Made by a program: the position numbers and the translations under genes. DNA of 64,000 nucleotides from NCBI RefSeq assembly GCF_026210795.1, contig NC_089455.1, positions 3,038,001 to 3,102,000 of the forward strand. The letters run 5' to 3'. Below are positions 50,565-63,133 of this stretch, piece by piece (the stretch's first letter is position 1; each line of letters opens with the position of its first letter). The DNA is from Rhizophagus irregularis (taxonomy: Eukaryota; Glomeromycota; Glomeromycetes; Glomerales; Glomeraceae). The notes under the pieces are model-generated. The model did not search any database and was not told the origin of the DNA. It saw only the letters and a program-made list of their open reading frames with translations.

Positions 50565-51187
50565 ATTGTCGCTTTCGATATTCTTAGAAATACGCTTTCT
50601 TTTACCTATCGTGAATATTGTGACTAGTTTCTAATTTTGTTTAAGTTTCAAAGTAAAGCCTAAAAGGTTTTTACTTAATCATAACAAATTTCTATATTTA
50701 TCTGCAAGTGATCGGCTATGTATAATAGTTGTTTGATATATGACGTATTAACTGTCGTCACAGTCGTCACCTAACTGAAGAGTGAGCGAGCGCAGAATTG
50801 CTTTTTTACAAACAGAGTATGGCCATTCGTTTGTTGATTCGACTTTCTTTAGCTTTCCCACACTGACTATTTCAGTCAATCAACGCAAGTATAGTTTCAT
50901 TTTTTTTTATTCGTATAACGTTAATGACATGAGGGAAATGAAGCAGATTTATAATGGTGTTTAATATTCCATCAATTAGAAAACTAAACCTTTATTGTTA
51001 TTCGAACTTTAACACTTATAATTGATAAACTTTTAAAACCCAATAAAAATCAATTTTACATTTTAGATACATTCAAATGTAATTATATGTGAAATAACAC
51101 TTCAATTGAAAGAATAAATTAAGTTCAATCATTCTTTTGGTTACTTCTCCGGGGTCGTACGCTAAGCCAATTCAAGAATGATTCAGC
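50565..51187. other. Intergenic region between COPS9 and SDHAF3
   Basis: No gene is supported. A G/C-richer patch near 50755-50800 (GTGAGCGAGCGCAG) probably marks the COPS9 promoter or transcription start. The frame at 50782-50964 has no domain. Confidence 0.4.
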
Positions 51188-51625
51188 TTAATGTTTCTTT
51201 TCAACTAAATTTTCAATGTCAGTATTCATAATTGCATTATTATCCATCTCTTCCGATCTTACTTTCCCCTTTCCAATAGCTTTAATTTCGTTTCTCAATA
51301 CATGTAATTGGCCAAGTTGCTGTTCGCTAAATTTCTCCAAGATGTTCGAATCAAATTTCTTTCCATACGTTATATTTTCAGGTTGCAATTTTGAAGCGTT
51401 TGTTTGAATTTTTAATTTATCCAAATAAACTTGCCACTGATCAATAAATCCCACAATTTGAATTGGATTTGCTACATCTTTATGACGTCTAAATTCAGCT
51501 TTAACATAATCATCGCCTAGTGAACGTAATGAAAGTGGTAATAAACGATGGGTTCGCAAAATTTGACGGTAGAGAATTAAAGGTGGAAGAAGGTTTTTTG
51601 TTCGAGATAAAGTTTTTGATGCCAT
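51188..51625 (-). CDS. SDHAF3: Succinate dehydrogenase assembly factor 3 (ACN9/SDHAF3), LYR family
   Basis: A single-exon gene of 145 residues starting MASKTL. The LYR signature is present in LILYRQILRTHRLLP (residues 17-31), followed by LRSLGDDYVKAEFRRHKDV and IVGFIDQWQVYLDKL, which match the ACN9/Sdh7 family closely (the human protein is 125 residues). These small matrix proteins bind the iron-sulfur subunit of succinate dehydrogenase during assembly and protect it from oxidation. The N-terminal basic stretch serves as a mitochondrial presequence. The C-terminal 35 residues are charged and less conserved. Divergent from the Nup88 gene. Confidence 0.95.
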   Translation of the reverse strand: MASKTLSRTKNLLPPLILYRQILRTHRLLPLSLRSLGDDYVKAEFRRHKDVANPIQIVGFIDQWQVYLDKLKIQTNASKLQPENITYGKKFDSNILEKFSEQQLGQLHVLRNEIKAIGKGKVRSEEMDNNAIMNTDIENLVEKKH

Positions 51626-52069
51626 TTAAAAAATTAGGTAAAATTTTTTCGGAATATAAGTTGGCTATTTATTATTAATACACCGCAGTAAAGTTTACTA
51701 CCAAATTCAGGTATGGTCTGTGCTGTTTGAAAGTTTATGTGCGAGAATTTCATTCCCTTTCGTGTCAATTCGATAAAATACGTGGAGCTCTCGCGTCTTC
51801 TATGTTTCTTGTTGTATCTATCCTTTAATTTTTCATTAGTTTTTATATAATGCAAAAATATTTTTACTAAAATATAATATATTTCGAAATTTGTTTCTGG
51901 GCATTAAATTTTAGAGTTAATAAAGATATTTAAAAGATATTTTTCATTTACCGCCGTCGCTGTTTATATTTTTATTTTTGTGTAAAATATAGACTGAATT
52001 TTTATTGAACACTAAAAATCAATCCTTATCATTCATTATTGGTTAACCCTCTAGAGTTGTAAAAGAATA
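51626..52069. promoter_or_regulatory. Divergent SDHAF3/NUP88 promoter region
   Basis: 444 bp lie between start codons and hold no gene. The frame at 51634-51855 is judged to be chance. No defined motif was found. Confidence 0.4.
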
Positions 52070-55000
52070 ATGAACAGTGATTTTGAAGACTCAAGACTTA
52101 CAACAGCTTGGCTGGAAGCTCTTCCTTATCATCCAATTTTTAATTCTGAAAGATTAGGAGAGACGTCTGAAGATTGTAAGATATTTATTTTAATTGCTTT
52201 AGTTGAATACAAATAATACGTATCTCATGATTTCGTATTTAAATAATCAGTCCAAGGATTAAAATTTTACGGTCAGCCACGAACAAAACCTTCATGTATA
52301 ACAGCTACAGGTAGCAAACTTCTTATCGTGGCAATAGATTCAGAAATCAGAATCCTAAATTTGATGGAATTCAAGCTTGCATGGCGTGAAGCATATGATC
52401 ATAATCAATTCGATACACTTGAATTCGATGATTACTTACCGGAATGGATAACAAACGTCAAATATATCACACTTCATACACCACAAATAAAATATTCCAT
52501 CCGTTCGCTCGTTGTCAATTTTAAAGAAAAAGGAACATTACTTGCAGTTGTTGGTGACTATGAACTTTCTGTGTTAATCATACCGAAATCTGTATATTCA
52601 GAAATAAGCAGCGAGAAAATTACTTGCAAGTTAAGATAATTTTTATTTTAATTTTACAAGTATTATTTTTTACTGATATCGATTCATCGTGATTTCAACT
52701 TCAATAGCGTCTATAATGTCGGACCATACTATCATGTTATAGGGTTAAGTCCCATAGCAAAGGTTCTATGGCATCCCATGAGTGAATCAGGTTCACATTT
52801 AATGGTTCTTACAGAAGATATGCTGTTAAGGTTCTATACATTCGAAATATTTTAACATCCTGTAGTCCATTTTCATTGATTAATAATATTCGTTCTCAAT
52901 TTAGAATGTATAATATAGTTAACGATAAAAATGAACCTGAACAAACATTTAATTGCACACAAACTGCACAAACTTCAAATGAAAATCACCGAAAAAAAGG
53001 GAAAGCAGTATCCTTCTGTTTTGGACAGTCTTCTGAAGCTTGGGGCAATTTTGTAATATATGTCTTAACAAATTTGGGAGAAATATACGCTATGTGTCCA
53101 GTCGTACCAAATAAATGGTAGGAAGTTAATAATAAAAATGACTTTCTTTAAATTTCAATATATGTATTTAATTGATCTTTTTTTTACTAGTGTTTGTGAA
53201 AAATTTTTTCTCGAGATGCTCTCGAGTTACATTAAACGTAAATATGAACGCGGTGAAAAGATAGTTGAAACTAATCCCAACAATCGGGAAGATTATTTAG
53301 ATATATTAGAACAATATAGGCTGCAATTTAATTGGATTAAAAGAGTATTTATGGATTTGGATAATAATTTTCAGACAGCTGTATTCAGTCCTCCACCATT
53401 CGAGAAATTTCGAGTTGAAGTTCAAGGTCCATTCAATATTAATCCAGAACCTTTAACAATATCTGATCACTCATATGAAGCAAGTGATATATTGATGTTA
53501 GGAACGGAACCTCTTAACGTTTTGGTAGTAGCTTTCACTAATGGTAGGATAGATATTTGTATTGAGACTGAAAAGATTGAGGCAATGTGGCAAATTCCAG
53601 CCATTGTAAGTGATGTCATATTAATGTTAGAATTTGATTAGGATTAGTAAGTTTTGATGTATTATAATTTTTGACAGGTGCCTGGAGAATATACAGCCCA
53701 TGATTTAATACTTTATGAATGTATTGACCTTGGTTATATTAAAGACTACGTTGTGCCGTCTACTGGCTATGAACCACAATTAACAACTTCAATAAATCGT
53801 CCGTGTCTTGTACCAGATCCTTATTATCGAGACATATTTTATATATATCATTTGGCCGGTGTACATGGAATCAATGTAAAAGGATGGTTAGATGAACTAG
53901 GGAAAGTTGTAAACCAAGCAACTTGTAAGGATTCTTTGGATGAACCTATTTATGAATCTTTTTTTTCAAAAAATCTTAAATCTCAAATAAATTGGATTGC
54001 CTGTACACAGCCTAGGTAAACTTTTAAATAGATATTTGATTTTTATTATTAACATTATAATACTAATTTGTTCTGTTATTTAGTGATCCAGATCCTTTAA
54101 TCGGACTTACAATAATGGAAGATATACAACTTTGCTATGCGGCGTTTATGCTTTCATCTACGTACGGGTTCGTTTTCCATGAATTATCCGCTCGTAAACC
54201 TTTAAAAACCTACGATAGCGTTCTTCTTAATGAAGAATTAAGTCCAAAAAAAACTTTTGATATTCCAAAAATTAACCCAATACCGGAGACTTTGACTAGA
54301 TTTTTAGATAATCAGGGTCTCTCCCATCAACCGAAAATGGTACCGCCACGTAATCAACAAAATAACCGAGGAAACGAAATTGATGTAGAGTTCTTTCATA
54401 CTGTAATGGGAAATTTCCAAAAAGATGTTTATGAAATTAAGGAAGCTGCTATGGCACTTCAAAAGAGGTAAATCGATTTAATTACTTAATAAGTTATTCG
54501 TTTAACGTTTAGGTTCAATTAATGATAATGATTAATATGATTAATAGGTTCGATTTTCAAACTAAAGAATTATATCGACAGATTATGGAAATCGCGAATT
54601 TACGCAATAATATTGAAAATTATTCTGAAGACAGAATACAACAATTGAGTGAACGTTTGAATAGTTTGAAAAATAGACAAATGTACCTTGATAGTAAAGC
54701 TGATAGAATTATTCAAAGAATAATGAACAAGGGAGATCCAATTGTTAGTGAATTTGAGAAACAATATTATGATTCGTTGGAAGAAATAGCAAAAGCAATC
54801 AAAGGCGATGACGGCCTAAAAAACAAAATGATTATGGTACTTTTTTTAAAAATTTATTTGTATTTTAATTTAAGGATACTTATTTAAGACATATATATAT
54901 ATCTTTTTTTCGTTTTACTCTTATAGCTTCAGAGTCGGCACAAATATTTACAAGAAGATTATAAACTTTTGAAACCTGAACTAGAAAAGGATTCGTTAGG

Positions 55001-55210
55001 ACAACCAATTATTCTTAGTGGAAGTCAATTAAGCAAAGTTGAAAACGCGTTGAATCAAGAGTATGATACCATCTAATTTTTTTATTTCAGTTTTTTTTTA
55101 ATGAAAATTCTTTAATCCTCTTCCTTTTTGATAGGATGGATCTTATCGATAATAATGTACGATTGATTGAAGTAGTTCAAGAAAAATTGAAACTTATTAA
55201 AATCAATTAA
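52070..55210 (+). CDS. NUP88: Nucleoporin Nup88 family protein
   Basis: Ten exons (52070-52175, 52251-52629, 52708-52830, 52905-53117, 53191-53605, 53678-54015, 54084-54467, 54548-54836, 54927-55060, 55135-55210) join in frame into about 818 residues. The N-terminal two thirds form a beta-propeller, with KVLWHPMSESGSHLMVLTED near residues 175-195, a diagnostic Nup88 motif. The last ~220 residues are heptad-rich coiled coil (FDFQTKELYRQIMEIANLR, RIQQLSERLNSLKNRQ). Nup88, the counterpart of yeast Nup82, sits on the cytoplasmic face of the nuclear pore with Nup214 and Nup62 and assists mRNA and protein export. The donor of the intron at 52831 (GTTCTA) is weak and should be confirmed. The length agrees with the family. 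Confidence 0.92.
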
Positions 55211-55735
55211 TAAATTGGGGGGTGTTTGTGTATTATTAAAGGCTTGTTTCCACTGGCTTTTATACAAATACAATAAAGAAAATATGAACTTTAAATTTAT
55301 TTTATTAATTCAAGTGAACATAATGGAATTGGCCCAAGTTGTAAACTATATTAAAGTTACTAGGCATTCGTACCATAATTCAAAACTTTCCCAGACTCTT
55401 TCAAATGTTAAGAAAATTCTCCTATACAAAATCTGAACAAATTTTATAATATTTTGCTTCGCTTATATACAATTGCTTTATTCAGACTCCTAGGCTTAGA
55501 ACTACCAAACGTATTTTAGTTAGACATTAGAAAAAAAAATAATGAATTAAAGCGCAACATTAATTTATTATTGTGGCCTATTTATTTATGTTTGTCTTTA
55601 TAATTCACGTGTACTGTCTACTATACTAAATTAGGCTAGAAAAAACAATGATGTTAGTTTTGCCGTTTTATTCCGGCACTTCGGATTTCAGACAAACTCT
55701 ATCTGATTCAATCTATACAACTTTCGCTTTTTAAA
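55211..55735. other. Intergenic region upstream of UBC13
   Basis: The 3' flank of Nup88 and promoter of the next gene, transcribed in the same direction. The frame at 55215-55436 has no domain and is treated as chance. Confidence 0.4.
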
Positions 55736-56516
55736 ATGGCCACGCCGCCGCTTCCAAAAAGAATTATTAAGGTAAATTACTTTTTTCTAATAGTTTTATT
55801 CCTTATCTGATAACCGTTCTTTTAGGAAACTGAAAGATTGATCGCGGATGCAGTACCTGGCATTAATGCCAAACCTCATGAAGAAAACCTTCGTTACTTT
55901 GACGTTGACATCACAGGACCAGAACAGTCTCCCTTTGAAGGTTTGCTTTTTTGATTATATTCCTAATTTTATTTTATCAAGATGTACCCACGTAAATAAT
56001 GATGTTAATATGATTCTTTGTTGTTTTCTAGGTGGCGTTTTTAAACTTGAGTTGTTTCTTCCTGAAGAATATCCAATGTCACCACCAAAAGTTCGTTTTT
56101 TAACCAAAATATATCATCCGAACATCGACAAGTTAGGTAGAATTTGTTTAGACATTTTAAAAGGTTTGTAAAATTTGATTTATGCTATTTATGCTTTATT
56201 TTGATCAATGGTCCAATTTCATGTAAATTTTGAATGTTTGTTTTAGATAAATGGTCGCCGGCGTTACAAATTCGTACGGTACTTCTCTCCATACAAGCAC
56301 TTCTTTCTGCCCCAAACCCAGACGACCCCTTAGCAAATGATGTAGCACAACATTGGAAAGATAACGAACAGGAAGCTATTGCAAAAGGTAAGATAGATCG
56401 ATTTTTAAATAAACAAACAAACAATATTTATTTATTTATTCTTTTTAATTATATGTACATAAGCTCGCGAATGGACCCAAACATACGCTGAGAGGTTAGC
56501 TCCTCCTCAGGAATAA
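55736..56516 (+). CDS. UBC13: Ubiquitin-conjugating enzyme E2 Ubc13 (UBE2N type)
   Basis: Five exons (55736-55771, 55826-55940, 56032-56163, 56247-56387, 56464-56516) join in frame into 158 residues, close to the 152 of human UBE2N. The sequence follows Ubc13 throughout: [33 protein letters not shown] with the catalytic Cys near residue 89 and the HPN oxyanion motif, and then [20 protein letters not shown]. With a Uev/Mms2 partner Ubc13 builds Lys63-linked ubiquitin chains in DNA damage tolerance and signalling. Intron positions split several conserved Gly codons (phase 1). All residues expected for E2 activity appear intact. Confidence 0.97.
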
Positions 56517-56967
56517 GATCTTTTGTCAAGGATTGTATCAAAAGAGTATCACCTTCATTTCATTTGTCACACTTACACCATCATGAATTCTATAACACCA
56601 TAAATATTTGTCATTGGATATAATGAAAGATTTGTTAATTGTTAGACGTAATTTTCTTTTGTTTTTTATAAAAAAAATTATTTTGTATGTTATGTAGTAT
56701 AAATCACTATTTTGAGTTATCATATGAGAAATTTTTCTCATATGATTCCTCATAATCATTATAATAGAGTAGCAAATTTTGATATCTTTAATTACTCATA
56801 GCGTGTATTTGTTATATGATTCCGCATCATTTACATGTAGGAAAATGTCTAAGATTGGAATTTGATATTTTCATTAGAAATCCTTTCGACTCTAGATTTT
56901 AATATAATGAAACTTCTTAAATTGTCCAACGCCATTTTAATGGATGCTGCGCCAATAATATACTGAT
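56517..56967. other. Convergent intergenic region UBC13/PSD
   Basis: 451 bp between two stop codons, serving as overlapping 3' flanks. Contains a short inverted pair CATATGAGAAA...TTTCTCATATG near 56722-56745 that could be a transcript-end hairpin. No gene. Confidence 0.5.
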
Positions 56968-58783
56968 TTAAACTTCACCAATCTTTTGTCCATATTTGAT
57001 CTTTTGTCCTGGTTTCATATAAAACTTAAAATTAAATGGTGCTTCAAACACCAAAACTATAGTAGAACCTAAACAAAATCCACCCATTTCATCACCAGTT
57101 CTCAATGGCTGTCCGCCAAGTAATTTGCTAGCCTTCTTATAAGAAACCTCCGTATACGTTCCAACCGGCAAATCTTCTCTTCGATTAGTCCGGAGAGCCT
57201 GAGATAACAATCATAAGCTGTGGAAAAAACGCATCCCTTTGTTTCCCTTTATTAATGATCTAAACAATTCCACTCAATTCATTTTAAATACCTTATCAAA
57301 ATTAATTCGGATAGAACCTACGTTTGTCGCCCCAACTGGAATCATTGAAAAAAATCCATATCTCCATCTTCCAAGTAACGCAACGCGTTCATTTAAAGCC
57401 AATAAATCTGGCAACATTTTTAACATATATGGCGATACAGAGAACAATTCTCCTAAAAACAAAAATTCTTGCTTTTTAGTTCTTAATAATGAATATTATT
57501 AAAATACACATATACCTGCAAAATGTCGTCTCTTTTCGACAACCCAGTTTGTTGGAGAATGAAACCTATGATAATCTCCAGGAGAAAGGTATATTACGCA
57601 AAAATAAAGTGCGTTTCCTTCCTTAACTTCATGTAAGTTTACACTTTTTGCCACAGCTATTTCTTTTTTATAATTATTTTCTTCAGATTGAACTGAAGCA
57701 TCTTCACCAACACTACTGACTTGTTTTGTAGCATCAACTGGATCATCACCAAGCAAAGCATCTAGGGAATACGTGATGCCATTAACATTTGCAAATTCCT
57801 TTTCATCGGCAATGTGAGTCGATGTAACTACTTCGACGATTTGTTTCCCCGGTTCAATCACATCATATTTTCCCTCCTTGCGACCTAAGAATGCATCTAG
57901 TGAATAAGTTATTCCTTTCACTTGTTCTACTTTTCCATTGTTAACTAATCCAAAACTTAATACTTTGCCATCTGCCGGTGATACCTTTAAACAATCATTA
58001 ATGATAAAAATCTGTTAATAAAAATATAAAAGAATAAAATTGAATAACAGAACTAAAAATCATATCCAGATCCCACAAGTGTTGCATTTTCTATGGGCCT
58101 CATACCCGGCTTTAATGACCTATAGAAAAAAGAACCTAAATTTGGATAACTTTTTAAATCAGTATTTTCAATTTCCTCCAAATTACATTTAAAAAACCAG
58201 CTATAAGACTTATAAAAAGGCTCTCTAAGCCACACAGGCAAATTATATTCGTTATTAATCCGACCCCATAACCTAGATAATGCTCGAAGAGGAAGCGCGT
58301 CAATCACATGCACCTACACAGAATAAACATTAGTGACCATCATGCTAACTAAAAATGGCTCAAGCAAATTATATTAGTTATATTACCTGCCAAGGACCTA
58401 CTATAATGGGTCGAATTTCAGTTGATGTATCCTGTTCTTTTCGCTTTTCACGGCCATAAACGCGAAGTGTATGTTGAAATGCAATGAAAGCTATTCCTAT
58501 TCCAATCGGAATAGGATACCAGGTTACTTTAGTTTTCTCCCAAGCCTCATTTAATCGTTCTAAAAGACAAAACCTTATTAAGCAACTCCGTATTTGAACA
58601 TGCAATAAAAAAGTCCAAAAATTTACCCATAAAAGAACGTTCGTTCATTTGTGCCTTTTGTTGAAATCTTGAAGAAACATTTGTACGTTTAGTAAAAACA
58701 AAAGAAAGTATATTATACTGAAAATTAGCTCGAGCCTTAGTTTGTAGACGAAATGTAGTCCTTATAGTTCCAAGTAAAATCAT
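56968..58783 (-). CDS. PSD1: Phosphatidylserine decarboxylase, mitochondrial (PSD1 type)
   Basis: Six exons on the minus strand (58783-58627, 58559-58387, 58313-58077, 57984-57516, 57452-57292, 57198-56968) join in frame into about 475 residues. A basic presequence ([16 protein letters not shown]) and one membrane span ([15 protein letters not shown]) precede the catalytic domain, as in mitochondrial inner-membrane PSDs. Conserved blocks include [52 protein letters not shown] and [11 protein letters not shown]. The LGST Ser (about residue 444) is the self-cleavage site that becomes the pyruvoyl group. The enzyme converts phosphatidylserine to phosphatidylethanolamine. Exon 4 carries a second copy of the motif [11 protein letters not shown]. 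The exon-3 donor (CTT|GTGGGA) is the least certain splice. Divergent from QCR2. Confidence 0.95.
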
Positions 58784-58929
58784 TATTTAGAAGGATGATG
58801 AAAAAATGCCCATCTAATCTCAGATATGATCTGACCAATGATTATATATTTGCACGTGATTTTTTATCAAAATATCCCGGCTTTTTAAAGGAATTTTTTT
58901 TTCTACTCACCAGAAAACCTTCTCACACC
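58784..58929. promoter_or_regulatory. Compact bidirectional promoter PSD1/QCR2
   Basis: Only 146 bp separate the two start codons, so both mitochondrial genes must share regulatory DNA and both 5' UTRs. An upstream frame (58795) is in register with QCR2 but would give an atypical extension; the ATG at 58930 starts a normal presequence. Confidence 0.6.
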
Positions 58930-60683
58930 ATGCTTCGTTCATGCCGGCTATCTGGCAAATTTACTAACCCAATTAGCAGTCTCCTAGGACGTAACTATGC
59001 TAGTGTTGCTCCTTCACCTGTAGTTGTCACAAAGTCTAAAGCTGGAGTTACGGTCGTTTCAATTGAAGGTGAACTTATAGTTTACATATGAAAAGCCTTT
59101 TTTTGTAAAATTTTGAAAAAGTTGGTGGGTGTTAAAATTTATTCATTATCTATTTGAATTATGAACATAAATATAAAGATAATGCTCCCGCTTCTTCTGT
59201 TGCCGTTGTAGTAAAGGCTGGTTCCCGGGTAGAATCTATTGATAATGTTGGTGTGGCTCATTTCTTGAAGAATTTTGCTTTTAGGGTGAGGAATTGATTT
59301 ACATTTATATTATTCTACAAATCTTTTCTATTTTGCAATCATAATATTTATGAGCTAACAATACTCTGTCCACAGAGCACTGAAAGCAAAACTGCATTTC
59401 GGATAACACGTGAAGCGGAACATCTCGGAGGAATCTTATCTGCGAATTTGACAAGAGAAAGTTTGATTTTTTCTGGTGAATTTTTGCACACAGATCTGTA
59501 TGTAATTTTTTATAAGTAAATAATTTCTTTTTCAAGGAATAATTAATTAATGAAATTTTGTTTAACATTGATACAGTCCACATTTCTTGGAAGTGTTATC
59601 TGACGTTGTTTTTAAAACGAAATACGAACCGTACGAATTCAAGGATGTAAAAAAGAGTGTTAATTTTGAAAGAGAAGCAGCTGAGGCTATTCCTGAAGTT
59701 ATAACTTTAGACGCGGCTCATGCAGTCGCATTCCGGCATGGTTTAGGCAATTCTTTATTTGCAAATGCTACAACAAAGGTCACAAGTAGTGAACAAGTTA
59801 AAGCGTTTTCTAATAAGGTCTATACTGCGCCAAACATCACCATTGTTGGTACATCTGTTAACCATAAAGAGTTGGTGTCACTGACAGATAAATTATTTGA
59901 GAAAGTCAGTCATACTGTCCCTTCTACACCGATTACTTCTAAATATTTTGGTGGTGAATCTAGAATTGCCGCACCAGGTAGCAGTCATTTTGTCATTGGG
60001 TTTGAAGGAGCTGCTGCAGGAACTCCCGAATACGCTATTCTTCAAGTTTTACGTGCTTATTTAGATGGAGAAACGCACACCAGATGGGGTGATGGTGTAA
60101 CTCCATTAGCCCAGCTGTCAAATAAACTTAAAGATGTTCAGATTAGTTCGTTTAATACAGGATATTCTGATGCTGGCCTTTTTGGTGTACATATTTCTGG
60201 AACACCAACATCTATATACGCAACTGCTAGAGCTGTTTCTGAACTTTTGAAGCATAAAATATATCATATTTCAAAAGAAGATTTCCAAAGTGCAATAGCT
60301 AAGGCCAAATATTACACTGCTGCTGCCTATGAAACACGCGCTTCTAAAACTGAACTTATTGGTGGCCAGGTAAAAATCGTATAATGATTACCTCATACTT
60401 GTATCTTTTATTTACTAATGTTTTAAAAACTTCTATTTTAAGATTTTACACTCCGGCAAAGTTATCCCTATTTCAGATGCAGTAGATGAATTTAATCATA
60501 TCACAATTGAAGACGTTAAAAATGTATGGAGACATTATCTAATGAAGTATTTTTCACAAAATACATATTTACTGAATTTTTTTTTTCTTATAAAATTAGA
60601 TGGCAGAAAAACTTCTGAAAAGCACGCCCACGACTGTTGCATTAGGTGATATCAACACCTTGCCTCATGCAGATGTTCTTTAA
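58930..60683 (+). CDS. QCR2: Cytochrome b-c1 complex subunit 2, core protein II
   Basis: Six exons (58930-59068, 59179-59285, 59376-59497, 59577-60369, 60443-60523, 60600-60683) join in frame into about 441 residues, the usual length. An Arg/Ser-rich mitochondrial presequence is followed by an M16-peptidase-like fold: VVVKAGSRVESIDNVGVAHF, FRITREAEHLGG, HFLEVLSDVV, AFRHGLGNSLFA, FVIGFEGAAAGT and YSDAGLFGVHISG. Core proteins are relatives of the mitochondrial processing peptidase; the HxxEH zinc motif is absent, as expected for the catalytically inert core II. The protein supports assembly of respiratory complex III on the matrix side. It shares its promoter with a phosphatidylserine decarboxylase gene. 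Confidence 0.93.
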
Positions 60684-61308
60684 AATTTTTTTTCATGCTA
60701 GAACCACCAAAACTTGTATTAAGAAAATATTGATTTATGTATTTAATAAAAAAGAAAATGACTATTTAAATATTTGGATTATATACCATTTCCTTTCTTA
60801 TATCAATTAATAGGATTAATTACATGTTTTTTAAAATTTTTTTAAAAAAAGCCCTCGATAACTAGTATCTAAACAAAATATTCTTTGATACAGGTATTAT
60901 CACATAAGGGCAATAATAAATATTTGACAACGTTAAATATATTATCCTACCTGCTGCTTAAAGTTAGCTTGAAGGTCTCACACAGTCTACATTTTATATA
61001 AATTTTAATCATACATGTACTTTACGTCTTTACGTCCCAAATTCCTCTTTTTTTCTTACCACATCACATGAAAATATGAGTAATATATAAAACGTGGTAT
61101 GTATTAAAACCATGTGTAGTGATGTGTGAAAGCTGGCTTTATTTTGCAGACTAATTTTTGGAAAGGTTTATTTTTTAAAGAATGCGAAAAATATTCACTT
61201 TCCAAATTTAAAATCATATTTATTTACTTACTTATTATAAATTAGGCAATAGATTTGATATTTTAAAAATACTAGAACTACTGGTGATGATTACCATCAG
61301 TGAGTTCC
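60684..61308. other. Convergent intergenic region QCR2/USP
   Basis: 625 bp of 3' flanks between opposing stop codons. An A/T-rich stretch with an AATAAA-like signal at 60742 follows QCR2. No gene or repeat was seen. Confidence 0.45.
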
Positions 61309-63133
61309 TCACTGCAAAACACAATTATTTTTTTTATCAGCAAATTCAACAAATTGTAAATTTTGTGCCACATGATAATCATGTTCAATTGCTAATTCTT
61401 CATCAACTATGCCTGGATGCACCCGTTGTAATTCATAAAAAAGTAAATAGCCATGTCGACTAAATTCATTAAATAACATAGTTGTGCCTTGTAAGGAATT
61501 AAATTTTGTCACTCGTTCGTTTGAGTCAAGATCATCTAATCTAAACCACCCTTCCTCCTAGAATTAGATTAGAAAAAATCAATAAAATGTATTGTATTAT
61601 ATGAAATGAATGAAAGATATAAAGGTACTACATACATCATCTAAAGTAAACCCTTTATAATGTCCTGAAGATAGTTTATTACCATAATGACAAACAACTT
61701 AAATAAAAAGAAAGATGAAAAAAATTAATTATTATTAATGATATTAAGTCGCAAATAAAAAAGATTCCTCACCTGATCTTAATTTTAAGCGATAATGAAC
61801 ATCGATGCCACAATGGCATGGAGGTTCGTCTGCAGCATCTGAATTAACAAACCCGTTAAAATTGACAAAAGGAGGTATATATACATTTTTATTTATTCTA
61901 AATGGTTGTAGATTGTCATTATAGCCATAACGTTTAAGCACAAGCGGAAGTATTAAATTTGTTGTGGGAAAATGGGATTCAACCGCCTTTATCTTTTCAC
62001 CTATATGAAGTGTATTATGTGTAAAAATAAAGGTTTTAATGGCAAATCAAATATACATATTCCTATCGGAGTTACCTTGCTCATTACTAGCAGAATAGAA
62101 TGGCAAAAGCTTTAAAACTTGCCAAGCAGAAACTTCTGTCTGTCTAAAGTCATCATCAACCCGATTTATTCCAGAAACTACACTGTCATGAAAATAATTT
62201 ACTAATGCCTCTTCCAAAGAAACGGGTGTTTCATCCATCGGATCACCAGGTATAGAAACTTGGATCAATCGTTCAGTAATAACACGCTCGTCATTTGCAT
62301 CTGCGCTAGCACCGTGAAATAAATGCATCCCAAGAGGTAGATAGGGAAGTTCATAAAGACAAGATAAAAACAAAAAGAATTCGCTGGCATCCTCTTGTGT
62401 TGGATTTCCATAATTGTCTTCACCAATCCACCCGCAGGATATTAAACATTCACGCAATTGCTATTAATGTCAGCAAATCAATTGTGAAAATAATAATTAC
62501 CGAAACAATAAGAGATAATAATCTCAACATGTTGGCTAACCTTAATCATATAAGAATTTATAAATTTGCCTGATCGAAGCCTATTTACAAATAATCTTAA
62601 ATGTGTTTGTAAAACTCGTGCATTCACTCCTTCCGCCTGTACAAAAAGAAGACCATCGAAAGATTGAGTTCGTGCAAACATTGTAAATAAAACACTATCT
62701 ACAATATAAAAATATTACATTTAAATTTTTTCTCAATTCGATACGTAAATAATTTATTAATATTCTTCTGAGTATTACCTATATAGCAACTAGTCATGCG
62801 GTCGTTTTCGCAACCCAGCATTACTATGTCCTTTTGTATATCTACTATTATCCCTTCTTCAGCTTCCCCCAGATCACTAAAATGTTCTGCCACTTCTCTT
62901 ACATTCCATGCGTTTAGTTCTAAAAGTTTTTCTATTTGAGAAGTATCCAAAGGATGACCCAGCTCCTCTAGATACGTACTTAACTGGTCTATTTTACTTT
63001 CTTGTTCAATGTCATTAGTGGGTAAAGGCGAACTTCTACGTGAGGTAGGAAATAAAAAATTTATACTATCTTTTATTCTATGAACAGGAGAACGTGAAAC
63101 CTTTATAGACGATTTACTCGTGCCAGAATCCAT
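61309..63133 (-). CDS. Ubiquitin carboxyl-terminal hydrolase (USP, peptidase C19)
   Basis: Six exons on the minus strand (63133-62779, 62698-62541, 62460-62076, 62000-61773, 61697-61636, 61557-61309) join in frame into about 478 residues. The catalytic Cys box TSCYIDSVLFTMFA is split by the first intron. A Gln-Asp-Ala-Ser-Glu box (GNPTQEDASEFFLFL) and the His box (HYGNKLSSGHYKGFTLDD) follow in USP order. The N-terminal ~110 residues include a basic, Ser-rich leader and a UBA-like helical segment (TSQIEKLLELNAWNVREVAE). Such enzymes remove ubiquitin from substrates; the target is unknown. Catalytic Cys and His are both present, so it is probably active. It is short for a USP. Confidence 0.85.

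Noticed and set aside
58795-58929. Upstream in-frame start for QCR2
   Set aside because: It would add 45 residues before a normal mitochondrial presequence and use nearly all of the shared promoter as coding DNA. The ATG at 58930 is preferred.
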